Shown here: positions 55,806 to 64,000 of the stretch, one piece after another
How the letters are laid out: every line of letters begins with the position of its first letter
Position numbering within the stretch: the stretch's first letter is position 1
Origin: Deltaproteobacteria bacterium
GTDB taxonomy: Bacteria; Myxococcota_C; UBA6777
DNA length: 64,000 bases
Reading direction: 5' to 3'
Assembly (NCBI GenBank): GCA_006226375.1
Contig: SBHC01000036.1
Location: 1-64,000, forward strand
Made by a program: the position numbers and the translations under genes
Notes under the pieces: model-generated
Databases searched by the model: none
Seen by the model: the letters and a program-made list of their open reading frames with translations, nothing else
Told to the model about the DNA's origin: nothing

Positions 55806-58238
55806 TTAACCGTTTTGGAAGATCGAGGTGTCGAGTTCCTGACCGAACTGGGCAAGGGTCTGGTAAACAATAGGAATGATGCCAGCAGCGGCGAAAGAAC
55901 CTTGTACCTGTCCTTCTGGATTCACGCCCTGGTTGTGGTAAGAGAAGATCTCTTGGCACATCAGGCTTCCTTCCGGAGTGACGCTGAACTCACAGATGGA
56001 CGTGATCTTTCGGGTTCCACAAGCAAACTGGTTGAGTTGGACAACGATGTCGATGCCTTGACCCAATTGCTGATGGGGTTCTGCGATGTGAGCGGCCTGC
56101 AACACAGCAGAGAGTCGGTCGATCATTTGGTCTGGCGAGTTGGCTCGTGTGGAAGCGAGCACGCCGTTGAGTCCCATCACCATCTGGGGAAGAAGGCTTT
56201 GCACCACGTCACCCTGGAGATCACCGAGGAGAGTGCGCTGTGCTCTCATCCGAGCGGCGTGGGAGACAAGCTCTGCAGTCGAGATGTGTTGCTCTCCAGC
56301 GTGGCTGTGGGTTTGTGCAACGAGGGAGATCCAGTAAGGCTGATCCAGTTGGATCTCAGGAACGCTCTCGATGCTAACGATTCGCTCATCGTGGGGAATC
56401 TCATTGGCCAGTGCGCGGAGCAGGGTGGTGCGACCGCTTCCTGGAGCGCCGGAAATCACGATGTTGCAGCGGTTGTGGATGCAGGTCATCAGGAACTGCG
56501 CCATGTTCTCATCAAGGAGACCGCTGGCTTGCAATTCGCTAAGTCCCAACCAGGAGCTTCGCGGGGGTTGAACAACGAGAGACAGACCGTGGTTGGCGAC
56601 CGGAGGCAACACTGCGTGAACCCAGGTGCCATCGGGCAAACGGGTCTCTGCCATCGGTCGGTTGCGATGGAGGCGAATGCCTTGCGAAACAAAGACCCGC
56701 TCCACGGTTTCCTGAAGAGCGTCATTGGAGGAGAAGAACAAACCTGTGTTTTCCTGCTCGCCGTTGCGCTCGACACAGATCTGACGGAATCCGCTCACAA
56801 AGATGGCGGAGACCGTGTCGTCACTGAGAAGGCCTTCGAGGGGGCCCCACCCGGCGGTTTCACTGACAGCAGCTTCTGCTACAGCGCTAACATTGAGTTG
56901 CAACCCTTCGTTGCTGATGTACTCTGCGGCTATGGAGTCGGCAGCTTCTGCCAATTCTTGCCGTTGTGGATCGTCCATGGAGAGAGGACGCATCGCGAGA
57001 CCTGTGAAGGTGTGCTGCAGGTGCTGCGAGACGGTACGGATGGCGCGAGCTTGGACCTGCTCACCTTCCTGAAGTTCGTTGATTTCCGAAGCGGGCTGCC
57101 AGTTGGCTGTGGGGAGCACGCGAACGGCAGCAGGTGCCGGTGTGGGGGCTTGAGCGATCTCTTCCACAACGGGCTCCGAAGCCAGAAGGCTTTCTTCTTC
57201 CACTTCTTCAACAACTTCCTCCACAACGCTGACCACTTCTTCCACGACAGGTTCGCTGTAAGAGGGGATATCGTCCATGGACGTTTGCGTTGCGGACTCA
57301 GGCAGCGGTGTATCGGGAGCTTCTTGCTCTTGGAACCCTGCGTCAGCCATTTCTTGGACAGGTTCTTCGTAGGCTGGAGTTTCTTCCAACTCGGGGGCTG
57401 CTGTCTCCATGGAAGGCTCATGGTGCATTTCGTGAGCAGAAGTTTCCATCGCGGCTTCTTGTGCTGGAGCAAACGATTCTTCCTGCACTTCGGGAGCTGC
57501 GGTTTGGAACGAAGCAGGCTCCGCTTGGGGAATGTCTACCTTGGGAGGAGGTGGTCCCAGATCGGGTAGAGAGGGGCCAGTTGGAGGCAAACCTGCTGGA
57601 GGCATCGGGGGTTGTCCCATCGCTGGACCCGTCGCGGTCGGACCGCCGGGAGCAGGAGGGAAGCCTGGCGCAGGTGGCATTCCACCACCTGGAACTGGGG
57701 GCATTCCGCCCGTTCCACCGAACGAAGGGGGCGCCGGTGGACGCATTCCAGGAGCACCTGGACCACCCGGTGCGGGGGGGAAGCCCGATTGGCCAAAGCC
57801 TGGACCGCCAGGAGGATTCATGCCGGGAGCAGGAGGCATTCCGGGAGCCGGTGGCATTCCCATGCCTGGCGCGGGAGGCATTCCCATTCCTGGAGCAGGA
57901 GGCATGCCGATGCCGGATGCGGAGGGCATTCCCATGTTGGGCTGTGAAGCCATCCCTGCGTCAAAGGTCAATAGAAAGTCACCAATGATCACTTGGTCGC
58001 CGGGAGCGAGACGGTGATGGTCCACTTGTTGACCGTTCACAAATGTCCCGTTGGTGCTCTTCATATCTTGCAATTCCCAGCCGTTGTTCCAGAACACCTT
58101 CGCGTGGCGTTTGGACACATTGTTTTTGGGCAAGGGAATGTCGTTGTTCGGGACTCGACCGATGGTGAGTTCGTTGTGACTATCGAACGAAAGCTCTTCA
58201 CGCTTTCCGTTCTTTTCTTGGATCGTGACGCGCAGCAT
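55806..58238 (-). CDS. FHA domain fused to a CpaF/TadA-like ATPase domain with altered catalytic motifs
   Basis: 810 residues from ATG 58238 (AAGG seven bases upstream). Residues 1-93 are a canonical FHA domain (IGRVPNND, NNVSKRHAKV, STNGTFVNG). About 95-200 is a low-complexity Pro/Gly/Met repeat, and about 210-370 is acidic. The C-terminal ~380 residues match CpaF/VirB11 secretion ATPases, but key residues differ. Walker A reads GAPGSGRTT, with Arg (codon CGC) for Lys. The acidic IEDxxEL box reads IESVPEI, the GEVRG Walker B region reads GDLQGD, and the TIHANSP His reads STRANSP. ATP hydrolysis is therefore doubtful. No tad pilus genes are nearby. Confidence 0.88.
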   Translation of the reverse strand: MLRVTIQEKNGKREELSFDSHNELTIGRVPNNDIPLPKNNVSKRHAKVFWNNGWELQDMKSTNGTFVNGQQVDHHRLAPGDQVIIGDFLLTFDAGMASQPNMGMPSASGIGMPPAPGMGMPPAPGMGMPPAPGMPPAPGMNPPGGPGFGQSGFPPAPGGPGAPGMRPPAPPSFGGTGGMPPVPGGGMPPAPGFPPAPGGPTATGPAMGQPPMPPAGLPPTGPSLPDLGPPPPKVDIPQAEPASFQTAAPEVQEESFAPAQEAAMETSAHEMHHEPSMETAAPELEETPAYEEPVQEMADAGFQEQEAPDTPLPESATQTSMDDIPSYSEPVVEEVVSVVEEVVEEVEEESLLASEPVVEEIAQAPTPAPAAVRVLPTANWQPASEINELQEGEQVQARAIRTVSQHLQHTFTGLAMRPLSMDDPQRQELAEAADSIAAEYISNEGLQLNVSAVAEAAVSETAGWGPLEGLLSDDTVSAIFVSGFRQICVERNGEQENTGLFFSSNDALQETVERVFVSQGIRLHRNRPMAETRLPDGTWVHAVLPPVANHGLSLVVQPPRSSWLGLSELQASGLLDENMAQFLMTCIHNRCNIVISGAPGSGRTTLLRALANEIPHDERIVSIESVPEIQLDQPYWISLVAQTHSHAGEQHISTAELVSHAARMRAQRTLLGDLQGDVVQSLLPQMVMGLNGVLASTRANSPDQMIDRLSAVLQAAHIAEPHQQLGQGIDIVVQLNQFACGTRKITSICEFSVTPEGSLMCQEIFSYHNQGVNPEGQVQGSFAAAGIIPIVYQTLAQFGQELDTSIFQNG

Positions 58239-58529
58239 GGCTAGACCTTTTTCTGGTTGTGGGTTCACTGTCTACGGCCTGAAATGAAATCTCTTATAAA
58301 AGAGTTGCTTCTACAACGCAAGGCCGAATCTCCAGAAAACCTTGGAAACCCAACAGACGAAACTTTTTGGAGGGGAAGAGAGAAAGGAATCTGTAGGCTG
58401 TCTTGACGCTTCCGAGGAGGCCGTCTATCATTCCGTGGCTCGCGGATGATCATAAGACGTTTCCAAAATGACCTCTCGATTCCTCGTGACTTGATCCCGC
58501 ACATAAGACGCAACGAAAGAGGAGCTTTC

Positions 58530-60626
58530 ATGACGCTGCATCTACCAATCTCATGGTTAGCTGCCAAAATGACCACGACCCCTGACGTTTTCAAGGCAAC
58601 GCAGGAAAATAAAATTGCAATGGCGATCCTTCTGGGGGTCGGCTTGCTCGTATTTGCTGCGCTGATGTGGAAGCGTATGTTGGTGTTGTTGAAGTTACGG
58701 CACGAACCCTTCCGGTTTGAAGAGTTTGGCGAACGATTCAAACGACTTCTGCTGTTTGGGTTGGGCCAAAAACGTATGGTTGACCCTGAAGAGTTCAAGC
58801 CCGGTCTGGCCCACGTGATGATCTTTGGTGCCTTTATGGTGCTGTCGATTCGTACCGTGACTCTGGTTTTGATGGGCTTCTTTGGCTTTACATTCCACCT
58901 GCCTTTGTTGGGACCTGACACCATCCTCGGTTCGGGTTATCTGGTCCTCAAAGACTTTGTGGTGTTGACGGCATTGGCCGGAACCACCTACTTCCTCTAC
59001 CTGCGATTGGTTGCAAAGCCCGAGCGGATGAGTGTTTCGGGAGAAGGTGTCTTCATCCTCTTCCTGATCCAGGGTTTGATGTACACCGAGATCCTGTTTG
59101 AGGCAGGTCTGCTTCATCAGGTCGGAAACTACTCCGTCCTTCATCACCCTGTGGGTGGTTTGGTGGCCAACCTCTATGCGACGTTGGGACTTTCCACTTC
59201 GACCACCTGGATGATGGGGGTGGTTGGGTTCTGGATTCACTGTTTTATCATTCTGTTCTTCCTGAATCTGTTGCCCCTTGGAAAGCACTTCCACGTGATC
59301 ACGGGCTTGTTCAACGTCTTCTTCCAGCGCGTCCATTCGGTGGGCCAGTTGTCGTGGATCGACATCGATATGGAAGCCGACATGGACAAACAATTCTGGG
59401 GCATTGAAAAGATCCACCAGATGACCTGGAAGATGGCGCTTGACACATACTCCTGTACAGAATGTGGTCGCTGCCAGACCCATTGCCCGACCTACATCAC
59501 CGACAAGCCTTTGACCCACAAAGGACTCAACCTGACGATCAAGCAACATCTGCTCGATTCGGCTGGTACAATCATGTCAGGCAAGGAAGAAGAGCTGCCC
59601 GACCTTGTGCCGAACGTTGTGTCGTCTGAGACCATCTGGGCTTGCACTACCTGTGGTTGGTGTGAAACGGCGTGTCCTGTGTTCATCGAGCAAGTCCCAC
59701 GAATTGTGGACATGCGGCGTTACCAGGCGATGGTGAAGAGCGATACAAGCGACTTCCCACAAGAAGCTGTCAACGTGTTCCGCGGTCTGGAAGAACAATC
59801 CAACCCTTGGAATCTCAGCCGCAGCGACCGAGGTGCCTGGGCCGAAGAGCTGAACATCCCCACTGTCAAGGACAACCCCGACTTTGACTACCTCTGGTAT
59901 GTGGGCTGCGCTGCAGCGTACGATGACCGACAAAAGAAGGTCGCCGCTGCCTTGGCCAAAGTGATTAACGCAGCTGGCTTGAACTATGCGATTCTTGCCA
60001 CTGAAGAGAGCTGCAACGGCGACACCGCTCGTCGCCTGGGGAACGAGTATTTGTTCCAGGCTCTTGCGCAAGAAACCATCGACACCTTTGGCAAGTACAA
60101 GGTGCGCAAGATCTTCACGCAGTGTCCTCACTGTTTCAACGTGATTAAGAACGAGTATCCCCAGCTTGGAGCCTCGTTTGAGGTGTATCACCACAGCGAG
60201 CTTGTTCAGCAGCTCCTCTACGATGAGCGGATCAAGCCCAACAAAGAATTCGACAAGCTCGTGACCTATCACGACTCATGTTACATGGGTCGCTACAACG
60301 ATGTGTACGAAGAACCTCGACGTATGCTTCGTAGTGTGCCGGGTCTGTCTTTGGTTGAGATGCCCCGTAACGAACGACAAAGCTTCTGTTGCGGTGCTGG
60401 TGGTGGACGGATGTGGTTGGAAGAGCACATTGGTGGCCGAATCAACCAGGAGCGCGTCAAAGAAGCTGTGGAGACCGGTGCTTCCACCATCGCCTCCAAC
60501 TGTCCCTTCTGCCTCACGATGATTCGCGATGGACTCGGCGAGATGGATATCGAGGGCGTCGATGCCGTCGATATCGTGGAACTCGTCGCCAACAGCCTCG
60601 ACGACGAAAACACCTCACAAAGCTAA
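58530..60626 (+). CDS. membrane Fe-S oxidoreductase (HdrD/GlpC-like, heme-b-type membrane domain fused to CCG domains)
   Basis: 698 residues from ATG 58530, with AGAGGAG upstream. About six membrane helices occupy residues 1-290, resembling nitrate-reductase-gamma-type subunits. A cytoplasmic part follows with two 4Fe-4S motifs (CTECGRCQTHCP and CTTCGWCETACP) and two cysteine-rich CCG-type domains (the first YVGCAAAYDDRQ, the second FCCGAGGGRMWLEE). This fused layout is known from proteins thought to pass electrons between ETF or thiol systems and the quinone pool. A link to the acyl-CoA dehydrogenase elsewhere in the window is possible but not shown. Confidence 0.88.
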   Translation: MTLHLPISWLAAKMTTTPDVFKATQENKIAMAILLGVGLLVFAALMWKRMLVLLKLRHEPFRFEEFGERFKRLLLFGLGQKRMVDPEEFKPGLAHVMIFGAFMVLSIRTVTLVLMGFFGFTFHLPLLGPDTILGSGYLVLKDFVVLTALAGTTYFLYLRLVAKPERMSVSGEGVFILFLIQGLMYTEILFEAGLLHQVGNYSVLHHPVGGLVANLYATLGLSTSTTWMMGVVGFWIHCFIILFFLNLLPLGKHFHVITGLFNVFFQRVHSVGQLSWIDIDMEADMDKQFWGIEKIHQMTWKMALDTYSCTECGRCQTHCPTYITDKPLTHKGLNLTIKQHLLDSAGTIMSGKEEELPDLVPNVVSSETIWACTTCGWCETACPVFIEQVPRIVDMRRYQAMVKSDTSDFPQEAVNVFRGLEEQSNPWNLSRSDRGAWAEELNIPTVKDNPDFDYLWYVGCAAAYDDRQKKVAAALAKVINAAGLNYAILATEESCNGDTARRLGNEYLFQALAQETIDTFGKYKVRKIFTQCPHCFNVIKNEYPQLGASFEVYHHSELVQQLLYDERIKPNKEFDKLVTYHDSCYMGRYNDVYEEPRRMLRSVPGLSLVEMPRNERQSFCCGAGGGRMWLEEHIGGRINQERVKEAVETGASTIASNCPFCLTMIRDGLGEMDIEGVDAVDIVELVANSLDDENTSQS

Positions 60627-60646
60627 ATCACTCCAAACGAAAAAAA

Positions 60647-60691
60647 GCAGAACCAAAACATACCCCGTTGCAGGCTGTTTTTGGGTTCTGC
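60647..60691. terminator. terminator between convergent genes
   Basis: GCAGAACC (60647-60654) pairs with GGTTCTGC (60684-60691), extended inward by A/T pairs. Seven T follow on the minus strand, so it ends the J-domain gene well. On the plus strand a pyrimidine-rich run follows, so it may work in both directions. Confidence 0.82.
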
Positions 60692-60732
60692 CCTTCCTTA
60701 CTTTCTCTCTTCTTCTGTCTTTTTTCTTGGGA

Positions 60733-62001
60733 TTATTTGGCCGTGAGAACGCTGTAAGCGTCGGCTATCAGGGCGAAAGCCTCTGACATCTTGCGAGCCA
60801 CTTCTGCGTGTGTGCCAGGAGGCAGCAGGTCGGGGTGGTACTCGCGAGCAAGGTTGAGGTATGCCTGGCGAATCTCGTGGGGACTTGCGCCACCCTTAAG
60901 CCCCAGTCGTTGGAGTCTGTTCTGGTTGGACAAGCGGTTGATGTAAGCGCTGAGTTCGTTGACCACTCTCTGGGTGCGGGTTCCCATCAACTCTTCCTTC
61001 ATGTGAAGGAGGTCGGTTTGCCACAACAAGAACAGCACACGAGAGGCTTGTTCTTGGAGCAAAAGGCCGGATTCGACAGCGTCACCGATGACGTCGTCGA
61101 GTGGGTCGCGGTTGAGGATGTTGAGGTAGAGCTTGCGCTCTGCGGTGTCGAGGTTGAAGGATTCCAAATTCAGCTTGGGGTGAGCCATACGGGCCACACG
61201 CCGATGCTGCTGGGGGAGGAGTCGTTCGTTCAGACGCGCCTCAGGCAGCCACTGCATGGCTCCTTCTTGCAGCAGATGGAAGAAGTCATACTCCAGCGGA
61301 AATTGGGCTCCTGTGATCTGGTTGCGGTAGAAGCGATAGACTGTGTTGGAGTTCCATCCTAGAGGTGTGAAGATCCGGCGCTTAAACTGAAGGTTCAGCG
61401 CTGTGTGGATGCTCTTGCTTGGGACGATGTTGTTCTGAATCAAGATCTGACCCAGCGGTCTGTCTTCTGTTTCACTCTGGTGAAGAGCCCGTTCCAGCGG
61501 ATCCCGCTCGATCAGTCCTTCACGCAGAAGGACTTCGCCCATCGCTGTCGACTGGTCGTTGGAGGCGGCGTACGCAGGCTTCCCATGCTCCAGGAACACT
61601 TCCACGACATCGCGTCCATGTCGGACGTGCAAGCGACCTGTTTCCTTCGCGAGGTAAAGACGGTAGAGCAGGTGGGTGTACGCGAACTTCAGGAAGTTAC
61701 CGGCGTAGGTGGGGCCGGGGCCTGGTGGCAAGACTTTCCCTCGGTAGAAGACCACGCGGCCTTCCACGGGAGGAGCACCTTCAGCCTCAAAGCTGGAGAC
61801 AACAGCGTCGAGATCATCCTCGGTGCCTGGCTCCCAAAAGATCCGGAATTCCGGGTGGTGGGCCAGGGGGTACTCCCCTTCGGAGGTGATGAGGGTGTCT
61901 TTTTCGGTGAGCTTGCCCGCAATGATGAAGGCTTTGATGACGCGGAGGGAATAGGGTCCTTCCAGCTTGCCGTCTTGCTTACGGATTGTATAACTTTCCA
62001 A
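60733..62001 (-). CDS. GYF_2-like / DUF4388-like / C-terminal J-domain protein
   Basis: 422 residues, TTG start at 62001 with GGGAG seven bases upstream. The N-terminal ~55 residues (YTIRKQDGKLEGPYSLRVIKAFIIAGKL) resemble a GYF_2 domain. About 110-230 resembles DUF4388 (GRLHVRHGRDVVEVFLEHGKPAYA, then helical GEVLLREGLIERDPLERAL). The C-terminal ~65 residues form a J domain with the HPD motif (REYHPDLLP) and would stimulate DnaK. J domain at the C-terminus and not the N-terminus is unusual among DnaJ co-chaperones but common in such signalling proteins. A small membrane protein gene lies just upstream. Confidence 0.83.
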   Translation of the reverse strand: MESYTIRKQDGKLEGPYSLRVIKAFIIAGKLTEKDTLITSEGEYPLAHHPEFRIFWEPGTEDDLDAVVSSFEAEGAPPVEGRVVFYRGKVLPPGPGPTYAGNFLKFAYTHLLYRLYLAKETGRLHVRHGRDVVEVFLEHGKPAYAASNDQSTAMGEVLLREGLIERDPLERALHQSETEDRPLGQILIQNNIVPSKSIHTALNLQFKRRIFTPLGWNSNTVYRFYRNQITGAQFPLEYDFFHLLQEGAMQWLPEARLNERLLPQQHRRVARMAHPKLNLESFNLDTAERKLYLNILNRDPLDDVIGDAVESGLLLQEQASRVLFLLWQTDLLHMKEELMGTRTQRVVNELSAYINRLSNQNRLQRLGLKGGASPHEIRQAYLNLAREYHPDLLPPGTHAEVARKMSEAFALIADAYSVLTAK

Positions 62002-62042
62002 GGCTCCACTCCCTTATGGATTCTTGCCAACCGTTGTCTGTG

Positions 62043-62360
62043 TTAACGTTCGGAGGAATTGGTCTTCGTTTCTTCCGACTGACGCGAAGCTTCTTCCACT
62101 TCACGTTCGCGTATTTGACGATCCAACTCCAACTCCATCTGACGTCGTTCTTTTTCGAAGGCGAGTCGACGGCGGTGGGGTTCTTCTGTTGTTTTCCACC
62201 ACCACCAGATCCGCCAGGCTCCAAGGGCGACAATCACCCAGCCAAGATTGATGTTGAGTTTGGGAATCGGGTACTGGGCCTGTCCTGTCCACTGTGAAAT
62301 GAGCAAGAACAAGCCAATGGCGATCCAAAAGATCCCCATCCAAAGTCCCATCTGTCGCAT
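62043..62360 (-). CDS. small membrane protein with charged coiled tail
   Basis: 105 residues. Two hydrophobic helices (MGIFWIAIGLFLLISQW and LGWVIVALGAWRIWWWW) are followed by a long Glu/Arg-rich helix (FEKERRQMELELDRQIREREVEE) likely to form a coiled coil in the cytoplasm. No family recognised. It precedes the J-domain gene by about 40 bases and is probably co-transcribed. Confidence 0.6.
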   Translation of the reverse strand: MRQMGLWMGIFWIAIGLFLLISQWTGQAQYPIPKLNINLGWVIVALGAWRIWWWWKTTEEPHRRRLAFEKERRQMELELDRQIREREVEEASRQSEETKTNSSER

Positions 62361-62448
62361 ACGTATTCTCCTCTCATTGTGCCTTGTTGTGCAAGGGAAA
62401 GCTACCTTGTCCGAGAGTGGACGAAGGCAAAGTGTCGGCTACTGCGTC

Positions 62449-62994
62449 CTATTGGTTGGTAGGGTCAGCGAAGTAACCTGTCAATCCTTGGACAAGGCTG
62501 GAGAGGTTGGGTTCCAGGGTTCGTCGAACCACGTTTTCCACCATGGGCTGAACTTTCTTGGCGAGCAAGCGCGGAACGCCCGGCATTCGCTCTGGATAAA
62601 TCGTGAGATTGCAACGAATACGAATCAGAGTGTGCTGGTCGTTGGAGGGGTGAGGACCAAAGGAGTTGGTGCCTCGTGCATCGTACAGGTCGTTGGCAAT
62701 CGGCGACTCCAACTCAAAGTCTACGGAGTAGGTTTTGTCGTTCCACAACGCGTAGTCTTTCCAAGAAAACAACTCAGGCTTGGCAAAGCGCTGCAACAGG
62801 CTGGGAATGTTCGATGGCTGTGAAAACCACTGGTTCACCATCTTGATTCGTCCGTCTGCCTGCTCCTCCCGACTGAGGACATCAATGTGTGTAATGTCCG
62901 GCATGTAGGGGACAATCTTATCCATCTCGTCGCGGACCAGCGGGTACACCACATCGGCAGGTTGGGTAATCGTTCCCTCGACCTCCAAAAGCAT
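62449..62994 (-). CDS. SRPBCC (START-like) domain protein
   Basis: 181 residues. A single helix-grip fold typical of polyketide cyclase / START-like proteins: VEGTITQPADVVYPLVRDEMDKIVPYMPDI at the start, mid strands WKDYALWNDKTYSVDFELE and DQHTLIRIRCNLTIYP, and a long C-terminal helix (LLAKKVQPMVENVVRRTLEPNLSSL). It would bind a hydrophobic ligand in the cavity. No catalytic residues can be named. It heads a run of minus-strand genes that ends with the J-domain protein. Confidence 0.78.
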   Translation of the reverse strand: MLLEVEGTITQPADVVYPLVRDEMDKIVPYMPDITHIDVLSREEQADGRIKMVNQWFSQPSNIPSLLQRFAKPELFSWKDYALWNDKTYSVDFELESPIANDLYDARGTNSFGPHPSNDQHTLIRIRCNLTIYPERMPGVPRLLAKKVQPMVENVVRRTLEPNLSSLVQGLTGYFADPTNQ

Positions 62995-63006
62995 GTACTT
63001 GCTCCT

Positions 63007-63225
63007 CTAGCGTGAAAACAGGAGGTCATGGAACACAGACGCTCCTGGGTCTTCGTTGGGATGAAAGGCGGTGGGTTTCTCCAACGTCCTTCCGATGAGG
63101 GACTCTTTGGCGCTACCAAAGCCCTCTTGGGATAGCAATCGAACGCCCACAGAGTACCGTGCTTGGGGGGAAATGTCCAGAGCGCTTTGACCCAGTAAGA
63201 ACGGCTCGATCGCAAGTGGGTTCAA
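63007..63225 (-). CDS. possible small protein (72 codons), unknown
   Basis: A frame that begins directly after an in-frame stop and has only TTG (63225) as a possible start. It ends 12 bases before the SRPBCC gene and reads like protein (LGQSALDISPQARYSVGVRLLSQEGFG). It has no Shine-Dalgarno at the start. It may be the end of a longer gene broken upstream, or a genuine short gene coupled to SRPBCC. Confidence 0.3.
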   Translation of the reverse strand: MNPLAIEPFLLGQSALDISPQARYSVGVRLLSQEGFGSAKESLIGRTLEKPTAFHPNEDPGASVFHDLLFSR

Positions 63226-63345
63226 AACTTAATGTACGCATCATGGTTGGGACGTGGTACAACAAAGTCATGAATCCGCCAAGGATATGCATCCACGTAT
63301 ATTTTGTACAAAAGTCCGGATGTTTGGGAGTTTGAGCACGACTGG

Positions 63346-64000
63346 ATGGGATGGCTCATGGATTTTGATCGTGTTAGCAACATCTATGATCGAGAGATTG
63401 TACCCATTTGGGGTTATCCCTTCTCTCGACTTTTGCTCAAACATCTCCCTGCTGTCCTTCAAGGGACGATCATGGAGGTGGGTTGCAGTACAGGTTATCT
63501 CTCCATAGAGCTGGCAAAGCGCCTCCAAGGAAACGCACGCATTGTCGCTCTTTCACCTTCGATGGAGATGGTGGAGCAGGCCTTTCAAAGGGGAGAGGAT
63601 GTTATCCGTGAGGGGAAGGTGTACTTTCAACACCACAACCTCAAGTCATTTCGGTTTGCTGATGGTGTCTTTGAACTCATTTACAGCAACCTGGGCTTGC
63701 ATTACCTCGACGATCCCGAAGCGATGCTTGTAAACAGCGTGCGTCTTCTTAAACCTGGAGGTCGTGCTTTCTTTACCCTCCCCATGCGGGGAAGCTTTGA
63801 AGAGCTGCTCTCCCACATCGCCACCTGCACCGAAAATCTTCAAGAAATGGAGCTCACGCGGCAGGTTTTGATGCACCAGGTTCGCTTCCCTGCCCCTGAA
63901 GAGTTTTTGTACCTTTTGCGAAGGGCTGGCTACGATGATGTCGCCCTTCATCTTCAGCCGTTTGATATGATTTTTCCAGACGGTCATTCTCTTCTGACTT
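63346..64000 (+). CDS. class I SAM-dependent methyltransferase (partial, runs off the window)
   Basis: At least 218 residues, cut by the window end. Motif I reads IMEVGCSTGYLSIELAKRLQGNARIVALSPS, motif II/III FRFADGVFELIYSNLGLHYLDDPEAM, and post-I LLKPGGRAFFTLPM, which match Methyltransf_11 enzymes of the UbiE or menaquinone/quinone-methylating group or small-molecule methyltransferases. ATG 63346 and ATG 63358 are in frame. The frame stays open and protein-like upstream to a TTG at 63304 (SPDVWEFEHDW), so the true start may be there. Substrate unknown. Confidence 0.85.
   Translation, partial: MGWLMDFDRVSNIYDREIVPIWGYPFSRLLLKHLPAVLQGTIMEVGCSTGYLSIELAKRLQGNARIVALSPSMEMVEQAFQRGEDVIREGKVYFQHHNLKSFRFADGVFELIYSNLGLHYLDDPEAMLVNSVRLLKPGGRAFFTLPMRGSFEELLSHIATCTENLQEMELTRQVLMHQVRFPAPEEFLYLLRRAGYDDVALHLQPFDMIFPDGHSLLT

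Noticed and set aside
55785-57569. 594-codon plus-strand frame antisense to the FHA-CpaF gene
   Set aside because: The minus-strand protein has clear FHA and CpaF domains; the antisense frame has no recognisable domain and reflects codon bias.

Overview
This window looks like chromosomal DNA of a Gram-negative bacterium of the Myxococcota / former Deltaproteobacteria type. That is an inference from gene content: three Hanks-type Ser/Thr kinases, two FHA proteins, an ECF sigma/anti-sigma pair beside a secreted caspase-like protein, many large Cys-rich or repeat-rich lipoproteins and outer-membrane beta-barrel proteins, a SUMF1-type lipoprotein and Kazal-domain secreted proteins. No rRNA, CRISPR array, intact transposase or phage genes were found. 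One intact tRNA gene, tRNA-Arg(CCT), is present.

Layout. 1-584: AT-rich leader ending in DnaA-box-like repeats, possibly origin-like. 0.6-3.0 kb: acyl-CoA dehydrogenase, small membrane protein, CitE-like lyase. 3.1-10 kb: large lipoprotein, then a leftward set of ECF sigma factor, membrane anti-sigma-like protein and a caspase/beta-barrel fusion, plus a cytochrome P460 lipoprotein. 10.2-12.3 kb: groES-groEL with promoter and terminator. 12.6-17.9 kb: SUMF1-type protein, NAD-dependent epimerase/reductase, structured RNA element copy A, and a compact ACP / ketoacyl synthase III / NeuD-acyltransferase operon. 18-25 kb: LRR protein, beta-trefoil lipoprotein, Cys-rich lipoprotein, membrane Ser/Thr kinase, S41 peptidase. 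25.5-30.7 kb: sbcD-sbcC, followed directly by structured RNA copy B. 31.3-38.2 kb: Kazal protein, beta-barrel protein, TspO pair, PEGA-like protein, Ser/Thr kinase, methyltransferase. 38.6-48.3 kb: two large secreted proteins, selO, patatin-like lipase, a large protein of unknown function. 48.3-50.8 kb: a small region bounded by tRNA-Arg and a broken copy of its 3' half, carrying a Crp-like regulator, an NTPase and a secreted protein. 50.9-64 kb: carotenoid-type oxidoreductase, then a signalling group (FHA protein, receiver-kinase fusion, FHA fused to a CpaF-like domain with altered catalytic motifs), a membrane Fe-S oxidoreductase, a J-domain protein, an SRPBCC protein and a partial methyltransferase.

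The most interesting signal is a pair of structured RNA elements at about 15.25-15.56 kb and 30.76-30.98 kb. They share long identical blocks, a GNRA-capped hairpin and further helices in which base changes are compensated. In both copies the conserved scaffold starts exactly 30 nt after a matching -10-like hexamer, and the 5' segment before it differs completely. That arrangement resembles a guide-plus-scaffold RNA of the HEARO/omega type without an effector gene. The family assignment is a hypothesis; the repeats and compensated pairs are visible in the sequence.

Start codons were chosen from Shine-Dalgarno spacing where possible, and several genes use GTG or TTG. All functions are inferred from motifs read by eye; no database search was run.
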